Part shown: positions 6,287-14,737 of the stretch, piece by piece
Layout: every line of letters begins with the position of its first letter
How positions within the stretch are numbered: position 1 is the stretch's first letter
NCBI GenBank assembly: GCA_036501345.1
Contig: DASYAN010000020.1
Coordinates: 1 to 16,114, forward strand
Direction of reading: 5' to 3'
Origin: DASYAN01 sp036501345
GTDB lineage: Bacteria; Chloroflexota; Ktedonobacteria; Ktedonobacterales; Ktedonobacteraceae
Length of the DNA stretch: 16,114 nucleotides
Translations under genes and position numbers: made by a program
Notes under the pieces: generated by a model
What the model saw: the letters and a program-made list of their open reading frames with translations, nothing else
Databases searched by the model: none
What the model was told of the DNA's origin: nothing

Positions 6287-7093
6287 CTAGATTTGATAGT
6301 CCATTTCCCAAGGATCAGTTCCATTCCAGCCTTGGGTCAATTCCTGATGTGTTTCAAGCGGTTCTCCACCCTTAACCAGCAATTCAGCAGGTTTGGAGGC
6401 TACTACCGAGTTAGGGGGAACTGACTCAAATACTAGTGCCATCGCGCCAATTCTACTGCCTTTGCCAATGGTAATCGGTCCCAAAATAGCAGCTCCAACG
6501 CCGACAGTCACATCATCTTCAAGCGTAGGATGGCGCTTCTGCTTACGTCCAGGGCTGGAACGCCACCAGCCAGTTGCCCCAAGTGTGACCTGATGATAGA
6601 GCATCACATTATTTCCAATCACCGTGGTTTCGCCGATTAACACACCAGCACCATGATCGATGAAAAAACGTTTACCAATCTGAGCACCTGGATGAATCTC
6701 GATGCCACCAGTTACGAAACGGGCAAATTGCGAGATCAGGCGAGGCAGGAAAGGTATATGTGCTTTATAAACGGCATGAGCAACACGATGATAGAAAATA
6801 GCCCATAGTCCTTGATAGATGAGAGCCTCGAAAATATTTTTGCATGCTGGATCTTTCTCGAAAATCACATCGATGGCATCCGGCCAGCGTGTCCTACGGC
6901 GTGGAGTCTTACTAGGGGCAGGCATCGAGACGCCTGGGGGTAATTCAGGAAGAGTTGACAAATCTGCTTCGTTACTGTGCCCTTGCTCCTCTTGCCCAGT
7001 ACCATCTACATTCCGTATGCTTCCTCGCTCTTCTGAAATAGCTCGTGATTTTTGTGACATACCTGTATCTTCTCCTTGGCTAGGATCGGCCAT
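6287..7093 (-). CDS. cysE: Serine O-acetyltransferase
   Basis: This is the first enzyme of cysteine synthesis: it transfers acetyl from acetyl-CoA to L-serine. The 268 residues start with about 75 polar, proline-rich residues with no recognised domain. The conserved part follows: DPA at 81-83, a helix with HRVAH (102-106), then a left-handed beta-helix of hexapeptide repeats. GIEIHPGAQIG starts at 130, and DHGAGVLIGET (146-156) carries the catalytic Asp-His region of the family. VTLGATGW and VGVGAAILGPITIG follow. The layout matches the short, EpsC-like bacterial forms apart from the N-terminal extension. The start is not certain: the ATG at 7093 and the ATG at 7060 both have purine-rich sites 11 bases upstream (AAAGGAG and AAGGAG). 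The predicted transcription start near 7109 would leave only a very short leader for 7093, so 7060 is a serious alternative. A longer frame reaching 7168 starts upstream of the promoter and is unlikely. Confidence 0.92.
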   Translation of the reverse strand: MADPSQGEDTGMSQKSRAISEERGSIRNVDGTGQEEQGHSNEADLSTLPELPPGVSMPAPSKTPRRRTRWPDAIDVIFEKDPACKNIFEALIYQGLWAIFYHRVAHAVYKAHIPFLPRLISQFARFVTGGIEIHPGAQIGKRFFIDHGAGVLIGETTVIGNNVMLYHQVTLGATGWWRSSPGRKQKRHPTLEDDVTVGVGAAILGPITIGKGSRIGAMALVFESVPPNSVVASKPAELLVKGGEPLETHQELTQGWNGTDPWEMDYQI

Positions 7094-7115
7094 TTCTAAA
7101 AATGCTCCTTTATGA

Positions 7116-7144
7116 AGTGTAGGACAGGAGATTCTGCTTGTCAA
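7116..7144 (-). promoter_or_regulatory. Sigma70-like promoter of cysE
   Basis: On the minus strand a perfect TTGACA (7144-7139), a 17-base spacer, and TACACT (7121-7116, 4 of 6 consensus). Transcription would start near 7109. This position shows that translation begins downstream of 7116. Confidence 0.65.
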
Positions 7145-7178
7145 GGGTAGCGATGGAGACCCAAACATACTACTCTTC

Positions 7179-7208
7179 TTGCCTTTTATCCCTTCTATAC
7201 TCTACAAT
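7179..7208 (+). promoter_or_regulatory. Candidate promoter of the kinase/WD40 gene
   Basis: TTGCCT (7179-7184), 18-base spacer, TACAAT (7203-7208, 5 of 6 consensus), placed about 40 bases before the kinase start and divergent from the cysE promoter. The -35 match is only fair. Confidence 0.45.
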
Positions 7209-7246
7209 CTATTTGGTCTACGACAACAGTAACAAGGAGTGGGTCT

Positions 7247-8479
7247 ATGGCAGCCAGAGCATCTCGCATTGGACAACAATTGGGCCACTATCAGCTAGCT
7301 CAGTTGCTAGGAACAGGAGGCTTTGCTGAGGTATACCTCGGGGAGCATGTTCATCTTCATACACAAGTCGCTATGAAGTTGCTGCATACCCAAATTGCCG
7401 ACGATGATAGAGAGAACTTCAAGCACGAAGCACAAACCATCGCTCGTCTACTCCACCCACATATTGTACGTGTTCTTGATTTCGGAGTAGAGGGAAATAC
7501 ACCTTACCTAGTGATGGATTATGCCCCTAATGGGACTCTGCGCCATCGCCATCCTCGTGGCACTCCTCTTCCACTAGCAACGGTGATAAGCTATACGAAG
7601 CAGGTGGCAGAGGCGTTACAGTACGCACATGATCAACGGTTGATTCATCGCGATGTCAAGCCAGAAAATATGTTGCTTGGTCGCAATCAGGAAGTATTGC
7701 TGAGCGATTTTGGCATCGCTCTGGTCACACAGAGCTCCCAGTACCAGAGTACACAGAATATTGCAGGCACAATTGCATACATGGCACCAGAGCAGATCCA
7801 GGCTCATCCTCGCCCTGCCAGCGATCAATATTCGCTTGGCATCATTGTATACGAATGGCTCAGTGGACAGCGTCCCTTCCAGGGCTCATATACAGAGATC
7901 GCCGTCAAACACAGTGTGGCACATCCTCCTCCATTGCACGACCTACTTCCAGCTCTCCCTTCAGCCGTCGAGCAAGTTGTGATGATAGCATTGAATAAAG
8001 ACCCGCACCAGCGCTTTGCTAATGTCCGCGCCTTTGCCCAAGCGCTGGAACAAGCTAGCCAGCAATTAAGCACTACCTTTATCAGGCCACCTGTCACTCC
8101 CCAGCCATCCATAGCACCAATGACATCTCTATCTGGTAGACCTGTCATTTCCACACCACCCGTCCTGCCAATTGGACCTGCATCTGGCATATCGGGGATG
8201 TCTACAATGACGCCACCTCAAATACCCGCTAATATTCTTCCACAGAACTCATCAGGCTCTGATGTACACTCGACCCCCTTGCAACATCCACAGGTAGCAT
8301 CACCCTACTTCCCTCCGACTGCGATGCCAACGCCCGCTCCGTCATACTTGCCACCGCCAAATGCCTCTACAGCAGTGCCGCCTTACGTAAGGCCTCAACA
8401 TTCTCAGCGTTCTATTTCCCGTCGTACTTTTGTAATTGGTACCGTTGGTCTAGCAGCAGCCAGTAGTGCAGCTACCTAG
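7247..8479 (+). CDS. Serine/threonine protein kinase (PknB type), N-terminal part of a split receptor kinase
   Basis: This 410-residue Hanks-type kinase has all catalytic motifs intact. The glycine loop is GTGGFAEVY (22-30), the ATP-binding Lys is at 44 in VAMKLL, and the catalytic HRDVKPEN starts at 134 with Asp136. The metal-binding DFG is at 154-156, GTIAYMAPE ends at 182, and the DQYSLG helix is at 193-198. A Pro/Ser/Thr-rich linker covers about 279-388. A basic SRRTF then leads into a hydrophobic segment (394-409) that is cut off by TAG at 8477-8479. The start is firm: AAGGAG sits 7 bases before the ATG. The frame continues without a shift into a WD40 propeller, so the full protein would be a cytoplasmic kinase, one membrane pass, and an outside propeller. 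As sequenced, the kinase would end partway through its membrane segment. A truncated kinase could still be active. Confidence 0.93.
   Translation: MAARASRIGQQLGHYQLAQLLGTGGFAEVYLGEHVHLHTQVAMKLLHTQIADDDRENFKHEAQTIARLLHPHIVRVLDFGVEGNTPYLVMDYAPNGTLRHRHPRGTPLPLATVISYTKQVAEALQYAHDQRLIHRDVKPENMLLGRNQEVLLSDFGIALVTQSSQYQSTQNIAGTIAYMAPEQIQAHPRPASDQYSLGIIVYEWLSGQRPFQGSYTEIAVKHSVAHPPPLHDLLPALPSAVEQVVMIALNKDPHQRFANVRAFAQALEQASQQLSTTFIRPPVTPQPSIAPMTSLSGRPVISTPPVLPIGPASGISGMSTMTPPQIPANILPQNSSGSDVHSTPLQHPQVASPYFPPTAMPTPAPSYLPPPNASTAVPPYVRPQHSQRSISRRTFVIGTVGLAAASSAAT
8477..8479 (+). other. In-frame amber codon splitting the kinase and WD40 parts
   Basis: TAG is the only stop between 7247 and the TAA at 9494-9496 in this frame. 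Codons on both sides read as one hydrophobic membrane segment (TFVIGTVGLAAASSAAT, then FVLSA). One base change from TGG (Trp) would explain it. Readthrough or sequencing error are alternatives. Confidence 0.75.
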
Positions 8480-8482
8480 TTC

Positions 8483-9496
8483 GTGCTCTCTGCAAAGCCA
8501 TTTTCTTCCTCACCAACCACTAGTAATCCGTTGGGAGTTCATTTAGCAGCGGGATCGTCAGATAATTCTTCAGATCCACAGTCTTCATCTGCTCTCGTTA
8601 CATACTCAGGCCATACTGATTATGTCTACGGGGTTGCCTGGTCTTCTGATGGGAAATATATCGCCTCTAGCTCGCAAGATGGGACAGCCCACGTCTGGAA
8701 TGCAGATAATGGGCAACGTCAATTCTCCTACCGGAGCAGTATTCAGCCTGCGCAGTCAGATGATTGGGCCAACAAAGTTACATGGTCACCCGATAACAAA
8801 TTGATCGCCATCGCTTTTAATGATGGAACAGTACAGGTTGTGGAGGTGTCCAATGATAAAGCACTCTATAGATACGCTAATAGCGATGGCACCATCCTCA
8901 ATACTGGTTTTGCTGCTGTAAGCTGGTCACCTGATGGAAAATATGTTGCCGCAGGTAATATGAACGATAAAATCTATGTGTATGAGGTTGCAAGCGGCAA
9001 TATCGTTACAACCTATGCAGAGCATACCGACTTCATCGCTGCTGTAGCATGGTCACACGACGGAAAACATATAGTATCGGGAGCGTGGGATAGTCTGGTG
9101 AAAGTCTGGGACCCAATGAGTGGGCAGACACTTCTCAACTATAAGGGCCATCACGATAATTTACGCTCTGTTGCCTGGTCACCGGATGACACACGTATCG
9201 TTTCCGGTGGCTGGGATGGTACAGCCCAAGTCTGGGACTCTATTTCAGGCCACACACTCATCACTTATACAAAGCATGTCGGTGGGATGGTGAATGCTGT
9301 TGCTTGGTCATACCATGGCCGCTATATTGCCTCGGGAGGAAACGATGTCCAAACTCACGTATGGGAGGCAGACACAGGTAACCTTGTCTATACCTACGCT
9401 TCAGCTCAGATATATGGTGTTGCATGGTCGCCGGATGATACACGCATCGTAACAGCTGGCTACAACAAACTCGCACAGGTATGGAATGTCAAATAA
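8483..9496 (+). CDS. WD40-repeat beta-propeller, C-terminal part of the split receptor kinase
   Basis: 337 codons follow the amber stop in the same frame. After a short Ser-rich stretch come seven WD40 repeats, enough for a closed propeller. They begin near residue 41 with YSGHTDYVYGVAWSSDGKY. Each repeat carries the 'V.WS.D...I..G..D....VW' pattern, with VW, VY or VV ends at about 71, 120, 166, 208, 250, 293 and 333. The likely role is binding a protein or ligand outside the membrane and passing a signal to the kinase. The GTG at 8483 is only a nominal start: no Shine-Dalgarno sequence precedes it, and it falls within the expected membrane segment. Independent translation is therefore doubtful. 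Seven good repeats with no further breaks suggest the interruption is recent or tolerated. Confidence 0.85.
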   Translation: MLSAKPFSSSPTTSNPLGVHLAAGSSDNSSDPQSSSALVTYSGHTDYVYGVAWSSDGKYIASSSQDGTAHVWNADNGQRQFSYRSSIQPAQSDDWANKVTWSPDNKLIAIAFNDGTVQVVEVSNDKALYRYANSDGTILNTGFAAVSWSPDGKYVAAGNMNDKIYVYEVASGNIVTTYAEHTDFIAAVAWSHDGKHIVSGAWDSLVKVWDPMSGQTLLNYKGHHDNLRSVAWSPDDTRIVSGGWDGTAQVWDSISGHTLITYTKHVGGMVNAVAWSYHGRYIASGGNDVQTHVWEADTGNLVYTYASAQIYGVAWSPDDTRIVTAGYNKLAQVWNVK

Positions 9497-9611
9497 ATAA
9501 ATGAAGCATATAGAGGAGAAAGCTTGAAGAGTATACCATAGAATCCAGCTGGGAAGGGTGGGAAAGGCTGATAGAGCTTCTTTAGCATCCATAAACAAGA
9601 GAAATTGCCTA

Positions 9612-9640
9612 TTGACAATCTATTAGAGGTCCGCTATACT
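9612..9640 (+). promoter_or_regulatory. Promoter of the tRNA-His gene
   Basis: TTGACA (9612-9617, perfect), 17-base spacer, TATACT (9635-9640, 5 of 6 consensus), 30 bases before the tRNA. This is the strongest promoter visible in the window, as expected for a stable RNA gene. Confidence 0.75.
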
Positions 9641-9670
9641 GACGTCAGTGTTGAGAAACACACTTTGCAT

Positions 9671-9744
9671 GGTGACCGTAGCTCAATAGGCAGAGCTCTG
9701 GATTGTGGCTCCAGCGGTTGTGGGTTCGAGCCCCATCGGTCACC
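9671..9744 (+). tRNA. tRNA-His (GTG)
   Basis: The cloverleaf folds by eye. The acceptor stem GTGACCG (9672-9678) pairs with CGGTCAC (9737-9743). T8 and A9 follow, then a GCTC/GAGC D-stem. The anticodon stem CTGGA/TCCAG holds the loop TTGTGGC with anticodon GTG at 9705-9707, and the T-arm has the usual TTCGAGC loop. The extra G at 9671 pairs with C73 (9744), which is the identity feature of bacterial tRNA-His. The 3' CCA is not encoded. There is no tRNA neighbour, and it has its own promoter. Confidence 0.95.
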
Positions 9745-9897
9745 CTTTTACCACAATGATACCTCTCCTCTCTATTGAGCCAATCTGTCCCTATTTCCCT
9801 CTCGTTAATTCTTCCTGCTTCGATTATCTTTTTAGGAGAGGAATAAGCTCCTTTACTGCCAGTCATTGATAACAAAATAGGTAAGAAGCAAGATACA

Positions 9898-11574
9898 ATG
9901 GTTTCAGCAATTAAGGATTTACCTGAGAATAAAACCACATCAATGGAAAAGAGAAATAAAAAAGGTCTCCTTGTGTTTTCACTCGCCTTCTTCCTTTTCA
10001 TTATTACCAAAGATGCATGGCTATGTGATGACGCCTATATCACCTTTCGGGTAGTTGACAACTTTATTCATGGCTATGGTTTAACATGGAATACTGATGA
10101 ACGCGTTCAAACGTATACTCACCCCCTCTGGATGCTTTTGCTCTCCCTAGTCTATTTTTTCACACACGAGATCTATTACTCTAGTCTTGTCTTATCTATA
10201 ACCGTGTCTTTCATTGCTGTAGGTATCTTTAGCTTGTACTTAGCCAGATCTCCACTTTTGGCCACATTAGGGATCACGGTACTAGCCGCATCCAAATCCT
10301 TTGTAGATTTTTCTACTTCCGGTCTAGAGAATCCATTAACCTATCTACTGATTGTTATTTTCATGCTAGTTTTCTACCGTTCCCAACATAAAGACCATTA
10401 TGTATTCTTTCTAGGACTGGTAGCTGGACTAGCGACTTTGAACCGAATGGATACGCTATTACTCTTTTTACCCACGCTCATTGTTGTCTTTTACCAGTTT
10501 CCAGGATGGAAAAGTGCGAAGGCACTGCTGCTAGGATTTTTGCCTTTCTTGTGCTGGGAAGCGTTTTCATTGTGCTATTATGGATTTCTCTTTCCTAATA
10601 CTGCCTATGCAAAGTTAGATACAGGCATTGATAGGGCTCAATTGCTCTCCCACGGGATTGGCTATTTTGTCAGTTCCTTTACCTTTGATCCTCTTCCTTT
10701 TGTCATCATCGCTGTCAGTGTGCTTTTTCTCTTCGAGCGGAGCGCATGGCAAGATCTACCTTTTCTGATCGGAATAGGGCTCTATCTGCTCTATACGCTC
10801 GTAATTGGTGGGGATTTTATGGCCGGACGCTTTCTCACAGAACCTTTTTTGATCGCCGTTATTTTACTTGCACACACTTCCTTCCCATCATTAAAATCGA
10901 AATCAAAGTGGATCATGGCTTTTGCGATAATTCTGCTCTTTGAAATTGTTGTACCCAATTCGCGCTGGTATCCCCTTAGTAAGAGCAATATTCTCACTGA
11001 TCAGAGAGGGGTTACAGATGAACGTGCTTTCTATGCAGACGCAACTGCTCTTGTTAAGGTAGAACATATCACCCTATGGCCAAATTCTGTATGGTTACGA
11101 GAGGGATTACAGGCTAGACTATCTGGCCAGCACGTGGTAGTGCGATCTACCATCGGTTTATTTGGTTTTGGAGCTGGACCGCACGTTCATATTGTCGACA
11201 TCTGGGCATTAGGTGATCCTCTTTTGGCAAGATTACCTGAGGGAGAAGGACGAGACAGCGAAAGCATCCAACGGTGGGCAGAAGACGATTCTTCCTTGGC
11301 AAATTTGCCTGCATTGCCACCCTGGCGTATCGGACACTTTACACGCAGTATTCCTGCAGGATATCTAGAAACACTAGCAAGTGGGACAAATGTTATTCAT
11401 GATAAACAGCTAGCTCTCTACTATAGTAAATTGCAGGAGATCACGCGAGGCCCGTTGTTCAGCATTCAAAGATGGATTGATATATGGAAGTTCAGCATAG
11501 GCAGCTATGATTATCTTCTCAAGCACTATTCATCAGGGATAAACCAAATAGGAGGCTTCTTGCCACACAGTTGA
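9898..11574 (+). CDS. GT-C membrane glycosyltransferase, AftB-like
   Basis: This 558-residue polytopic membrane protein starts with a short soluble N-terminus and a first membrane helix (about 23-37). It then has LCDDAYITFRVVDNF and ERVQTYTHPLW. The Asp-Asp pair (44-45) after the first helix and the 'DDAYI.FR..N...G.GL.WN..ERV..YTHPLW' pattern recall the AftB group of arabinofuranosyltransferases and related bacterial GT-C enzymes. These use polyprenyl-phosphate sugars on the outer face of the membrane. About ten hydrophobic segments reach to around residue 350, and a soluble C-terminal domain follows. The sugar transferred is unknown, and the arabinose link is only by resemblance. The ATG at 9898 is used although its ribosome binding site is weak; an ATG at 9943 is possible. 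Three more GT-C genes follow on the same strand after a 237-base gap. Confidence 0.75.
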   Translation: MVSAIKDLPENKTTSMEKRNKKGLLVFSLAFFLFIITKDAWLCDDAYITFRVVDNFIHGYGLTWNTDERVQTYTHPLWMLLLSLVYFFTHEIYYSSLVLSITVSFIAVGIFSLYLARSPLLATLGITVLAASKSFVDFSTSGLENPLTYLLIVIFMLVFYRSQHKDHYVFFLGLVAGLATLNRMDTLLLFLPTLIVVFYQFPGWKSAKALLLGFLPFLCWEAFSLCYYGFLFPNTAYAKLDTGIDRAQLLSHGIGYFVSSFTFDPLPFVIIAVSVLFLFERSAWQDLPFLIGIGLYLLYTLVIGGDFMAGRFLTEPFLIAVILLAHTSFPSLKSKSKWIMAFAIILLFEIVVPNSRWYPLSKSNILTDQRGVTDERAFYADATALVKVEHITLWPNSVWLREGLQARLSGQHVVVRSTIGLFGFGAGPHVHIVDIWALGDPLLARLPEGEGRDSESIQRWAEDDSSLANLPALPPWRIGHFTRSIPAGYLETLASGTNVIHDKQLALYYSKLQEITRGPLFSIQRWIDIWKFSIGSYDYLLKHYSSGINQIGGFLPHS

Positions 11575-11713
11575 AACCAACTGATATCGTAATCCGTTCT
11601 AGTGACCAGGGCTTACCTGAAAGTTGCGATGTTAAAGCTCTCCTTATCTTGCACAAAACCAATATGTAGGTACCTAAGCTGTTATAGCTGCCCTTATTTT
11701 TTCCTGTGCTGTA

Positions 11714-11722
11714 TGCTATACT
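11714..11722 (+). promoter_or_regulatory. Extended -10 promoter element before the ArnT-like gene
   Basis: TGCTATACT (11714-11722) is an extended -10 motif, with no good -35 box. It lies about 90 bases before the ATG at 11812, and it argues that the in-frame ATG-like codons from 11602 are not used. The rest of the gap 11575-11811 holds nothing else I can recognise. Confidence 0.4.
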
Positions 11723-11811
11723 GGCACAATTACAAGCATAGAGCGTTTGCTTGCAAACAGGCTCGATACTCTACTCTATATGTATCACTTTCGTCGTTTT
11801 CGAGGTATATG

Positions 11812-13584
11812 ATGTACACTGGGCTTGATAGCACTGCTAAGGATAAAGAAGATCTTTCGACAACAATTGTCCAGACACGTAGGCAGTCGGGCGTCTCTTT
11901 CATAGATATCGCCATTCTATTAGGGCTGGCCATCGCCGCCCTGTTACCACGCATCATTCTTGCATTTCAACTTGACATGGTTACTGACGAAGCTGTCTAT
12001 ATTGGGGCAGGCAAAGCTGCTTTCCCACTCTTAGAACATTTACAGATAGGTGCAAGCGGATGGAACTACGTTTACGAAGCACCGCCGCTGGTCAAACTGC
12101 TCATCGGTCTATTTATCACGCTTAACAGCAAACTCGCTCATCCCTTAGCAGAACTTATAGCAGCACGCATACCCAGTATTATAATGGGCACCTTGCTTAT
12201 ACTTGCAATCTACTGGCTAGGGCGTGCTCCTCTCGGTCGTGTCGTTGCTCTCCTTGCCGCCCTCTGTCTTGCCTTCAGCCCCTGGCTAGCCTATTTTAGC
12301 GCCCTCGCCTACCTTGATACGACGATGACAGCGTTGATTACTATAGCTTATCTTTTGTTTTGGCATGCTCCTCAACGGCCAAAGCTCTACCCACTTGCTG
12401 CAGTTCTAGTGGGCTTAGGAGCTGATAGTAAATATACAGCGGTGCTGCTTGTTCCAGGTATGATTGCTTTCACCGCCTACTACTTTTTTGTGCTTTGCCG
12501 ACGACTTCCTGTCGAGCAGCGACCCAGGCTGCCTTGGGGCTGGTGGATTAGTGCTATCATTGTGGCTCCTCTAACTTTTCTCGTGGCAGATCCGGCAATC
12601 TGGCCTTCCCCTTACAACCTACTTATGCATAGCTTTCTCTTTGAGTGGAATCACGCTGCAGGTGGACATTTGACCTTTATCGCTGGACGAGCCAACTTGC
12701 ATGCTCCCCATTGGACCATCCCCTTTATCCTGCTTGCTAAGATGAGTCTGTTCGTTACAGTACCTGCCGCATTTTTTGCATGCTATGCCTTAATTCAGTT
12801 GGTCCGGTTCCACTTGCACGCCTCAGGAATCGAAATATCAGATGTCACCAATCTCTCGTTTATTCTTATCTGGCTCATTGCCTCAATAGGAATGTCTAGC
12901 CTCCTCACTATTGTCGTAGGAACCCACTATGCGCTTCCAGCGGCCCCTCCGGTGGCCCTAGCAGGAGCTTATGCACTGACGAAGTTCCTGGGCTATCGCC
13001 GAGGGAATTTGTTCTCATTACCCACTTCAGAGACACCACCCACAGAGGCGTCACAAGCACAGATCGCACTTCCGCCTCAGAAAGCGAAGCTGAACCCTCG
13101 TGCAGTTGCAGCAATTGCTTTACTTACCATAGCCCTGGCTGGTCCGCACCTCGTTGGGCTCATAAGCATCCCTGATGCAGAAGGATATAGCAGCGAACTC
13201 TTCCACGGTGAGAATACTGCAGTACAGGTAGCCTATCCTGGTTATCGTGATGCTTTGCAATGGCTGGAAGAGAATACCCATGGTTCAGCAAGTGTGGGGA
13301 TTGTTACAATTTCGTATCTGGGAATAGGTTCCCAATCTACTTTTTGGTATTATTTTAATAAGGGTTTCGCTACTCGATATCAGTTGGTTGCAGTCTACCC
13401 TGGTGCTCACATCCCTATTTATGACTATATGATATTCCCAATGAACCTGATACAGCGTGGCATGACCATTCCTGCCCCTTGGAAATACCATATCATCCAT
13501 ACTATTTCTGGAGGTAACACGACTTACTGCTACATCACTGCACGCACCTCACCTAATCTCATAGGAAGAGGACAGCCTAAGTGA
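11812..13584 (+). CDS. GT-C glycosyltransferase, ArnT/PMT-like (family 39/83)
   Basis: This 590-residue membrane protein likely transfers a sugar from a polyprenyl-phosphate donor outside the membrane. After a first helix (about 32-53) comes DMVTDEAVYIGAG with an Asp-Glu pair at 59-60, and then YEAPPLVKLLIG (88-99). This is the ArnT/PMT layout, in which an acidic motif in the first outer loop is followed by an HPPL-like motif; here Ala replaces His in the second. Many membrane helices follow to about 460. A helix and a small soluble C-terminal part end the protein. I chose the ATG at 11812 because GAGGT sits 6 bases before it. The frame extends 70 codons upstream, but that part is Cys-rich, unlike the family, and starts before the predicted promoter. 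An adjacent ATG at 11809 is equally readable. The stop overlaps the next start by 4 bases (GTGA), so the two are translationally coupled. Confidence 0.8.
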   Translation: MYTGLDSTAKDKEDLSTTIVQTRRQSGVSFIDIAILLGLAIAALLPRIILAFQLDMVTDEAVYIGAGKAAFPLLEHLQIGASGWNYVYEAPPLVKLLIGLFITLNSKLAHPLAELIAARIPSIIMGTLLILAIYWLGRAPLGRVVALLAALCLAFSPWLAYFSALAYLDTTMTALITIAYLLFWHAPQRPKLYPLAAVLVGLGADSKYTAVLLVPGMIAFTAYYFFVLCRRLPVEQRPRLPWGWWISAIIVAPLTFLVADPAIWPSPYNLLMHSFLFEWNHAAGGHLTFIAGRANLHAPHWTIPFILLAKMSLFVTVPAAFFACYALIQLVRFHLHASGIEISDVTNLSFILIWLIASIGMSSLLTIVVGTHYALPAAPPVALAGAYALTKFLGYRRGNLFSLPTSETPPTEASQAQIALPPQKAKLNPRAVAAIALLTIALAGPHLVGLISIPDAEGYSSELFHGENTAVQVAYPGYRDALQWLEENTHGSASVGIVTISYLGIGSQSTFWYYFNKGFATRYQLVAVYPGAHIPIYDYMIFPMNLIQRGMTIPAPWKYHIIHTISGGNTTYCYITARTSPNLIGRGQPK

Positions 13585-14720
13585 AACGTGCACCTGTTCG
13601 AGAAATTGTCTGGCTTTTCATTGCTACTCGACTGCTTCTAATATTTATTGCATATATTTCCTATATTTTGTTTACAGCGCCAAAATACTCTAATACACCA
13701 GTGGATATTTTTGCACTGCTCACTAGTTGGAATCACCAGGAAGTCACAAGCTATCTCCGCATTGCCCAGTACGGATATCGGACACCTGCTGACCTAGCCT
13801 TCTTCCCACTGTTTCCATGGCTTATCGCGAGTATCAGCCACTTCTTGGGAAGCTGGAGTTATTTATTAGTTGGGACATTGATCAGCAATACCTCACTCTT
13901 GGGCGTGCTGCTGATTATCTATTACTTGATAGTTGATGCATTAGGAGACGATACTGCCCAGCAAGCCTTGCTATATCTGTGTATCTTCCCAACGGCTTTT
14001 TCTTTCTTTGTCTCCTACAATGAAGCACTCTATTTACTCCTAGTTACAGGAACCTTTCTTGCCACCCAACGGCAGAACTGGTGGGCTGCTGGCTTTGTGG
14101 GATTGCTGGCAGCACTTACTCGTCTCGATGGTATCTTCCTGGTTATCCCATATCTGTATGAACTATGGATGCTGCGAACACATTCTGGCCCCCATATTCG
14201 TGCTTTATTGAATACCTTGCTGCCTATCATTCTGATCCCCCTAGGAAGCACCATTTACGCTGTCTACTGTTGGCAAGCATTCGGAAATCCTTTAGCCTTT
14301 GTTCAGACGTCAGCTTCCTGGTCACATGCTCTCATGCAGCCCTGGCAAGATATCTGGCAGGCTCTATCTGAGCTGTTCTGCCCCCATCCCCAGCCCTTTG
14401 GCTCTCCCACTCAAGCCTACCTATTCCTCAATCTCAGCGCGATACTAGGCTTTACCTTCCTGCTTATCCTGGGATGGCATAAGATTCGCGCCAGTTATAG
14501 CATCTGGCAGGGCTGTCTCTTACTCTTTATGCTTGAAACATTTACGATAGGAAATAGAGACTCTCTTCTGTCTAATCAATATTTCGTCCTTACCTTGTTT
14601 CCCAGCTTCATTACGCTGGCTCTTCTCAGTAAGCAATATCCACGCCTGCACTATGCACTTATGTCAATCTTTCCAGCCTTGCAGGCTGTATTGGGAATCG
14701 CACTCCTCTTGAACCGCTAG
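13581..14720 (+). CDS. PIG-V-like mannosyltransferase family membrane protein, copy 1 with altered motif
   Basis: This 379-residue polytopic protein starts with GTG inside the stop of the previous gene; GAGGA lies 8 bases upstream. It matches the bacterial PIG-V-like mannosyltransferase family (GPI mannosyltransferase 2 relatives). The pattern is a first helix, an outer loop SWN....YLRIAQYGY, then LAFFPLFPWL (72-81), LLYLCIFPTAF, YNEALYLLL, and LTRLDGI. In the family, and in the next gene, the loop reads NRWD, with the Asp expected to act in catalysis. Here it reads NHQE (51-54), so Trp-Asp has become Gln-Glu. A Glu might still work; otherwise this copy has lost activity or gained a partner role. 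The paralogue starts 17 bases downstream. Sugar and acceptor are unknown. Confidence 0.8.
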   Translation: MKRAPVREIVWLFIATRLLLIFIAYISYILFTAPKYSNTPVDIFALLTSWNHQEVTSYLRIAQYGYRTPADLAFFPLFPWLIASISHFLGSWSYLLVGTLISNTSLLGVLLIIYYLIVDALGDDTAQQALLYLCIFPTAFSFFVSYNEALYLLLVTGTFLATQRQNWWAAGFVGLLAALTRLDGIFLVIPYLYELWMLRTHSGPHIRALLNTLLPIILIPLGSTIYAVYCWQAFGNPLAFVQTSASWSHALMQPWQDIWQALSELFCPHPQPFGSPTQAYLFLNLSAILGFTFLLILGWHKIRASYSIWQGCLLLFMLETFTIGNRDSLLSNQYFVLTLFPSFITLALLSKQYPRLHYALMSIFPALQAVLGIALLLNR

Positions 14721-14737
14721 ACTATGTAGGAGCTACC

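Noticed and set aside
9671..9744. tRNA-His as an integration site
   Set aside because: No second copy of the tRNA 3' end and no integrase gene are visible in the window.
9645..10010. Minus-strand open frame of 121 codons
   Set aside because: It covers the tRNA-His gene on the other strand and the start of the AftB-like gene; tRNA-derived reading frames of this kind are common artefacts.
11602..11811. Seventy-codon N-terminal extension of the ArnT-like protein
   Set aside because: It is Cys-rich and unlike the family, starts before the extended -10 element at 11714, and the ATG at 11812 has a ribosome binding site.
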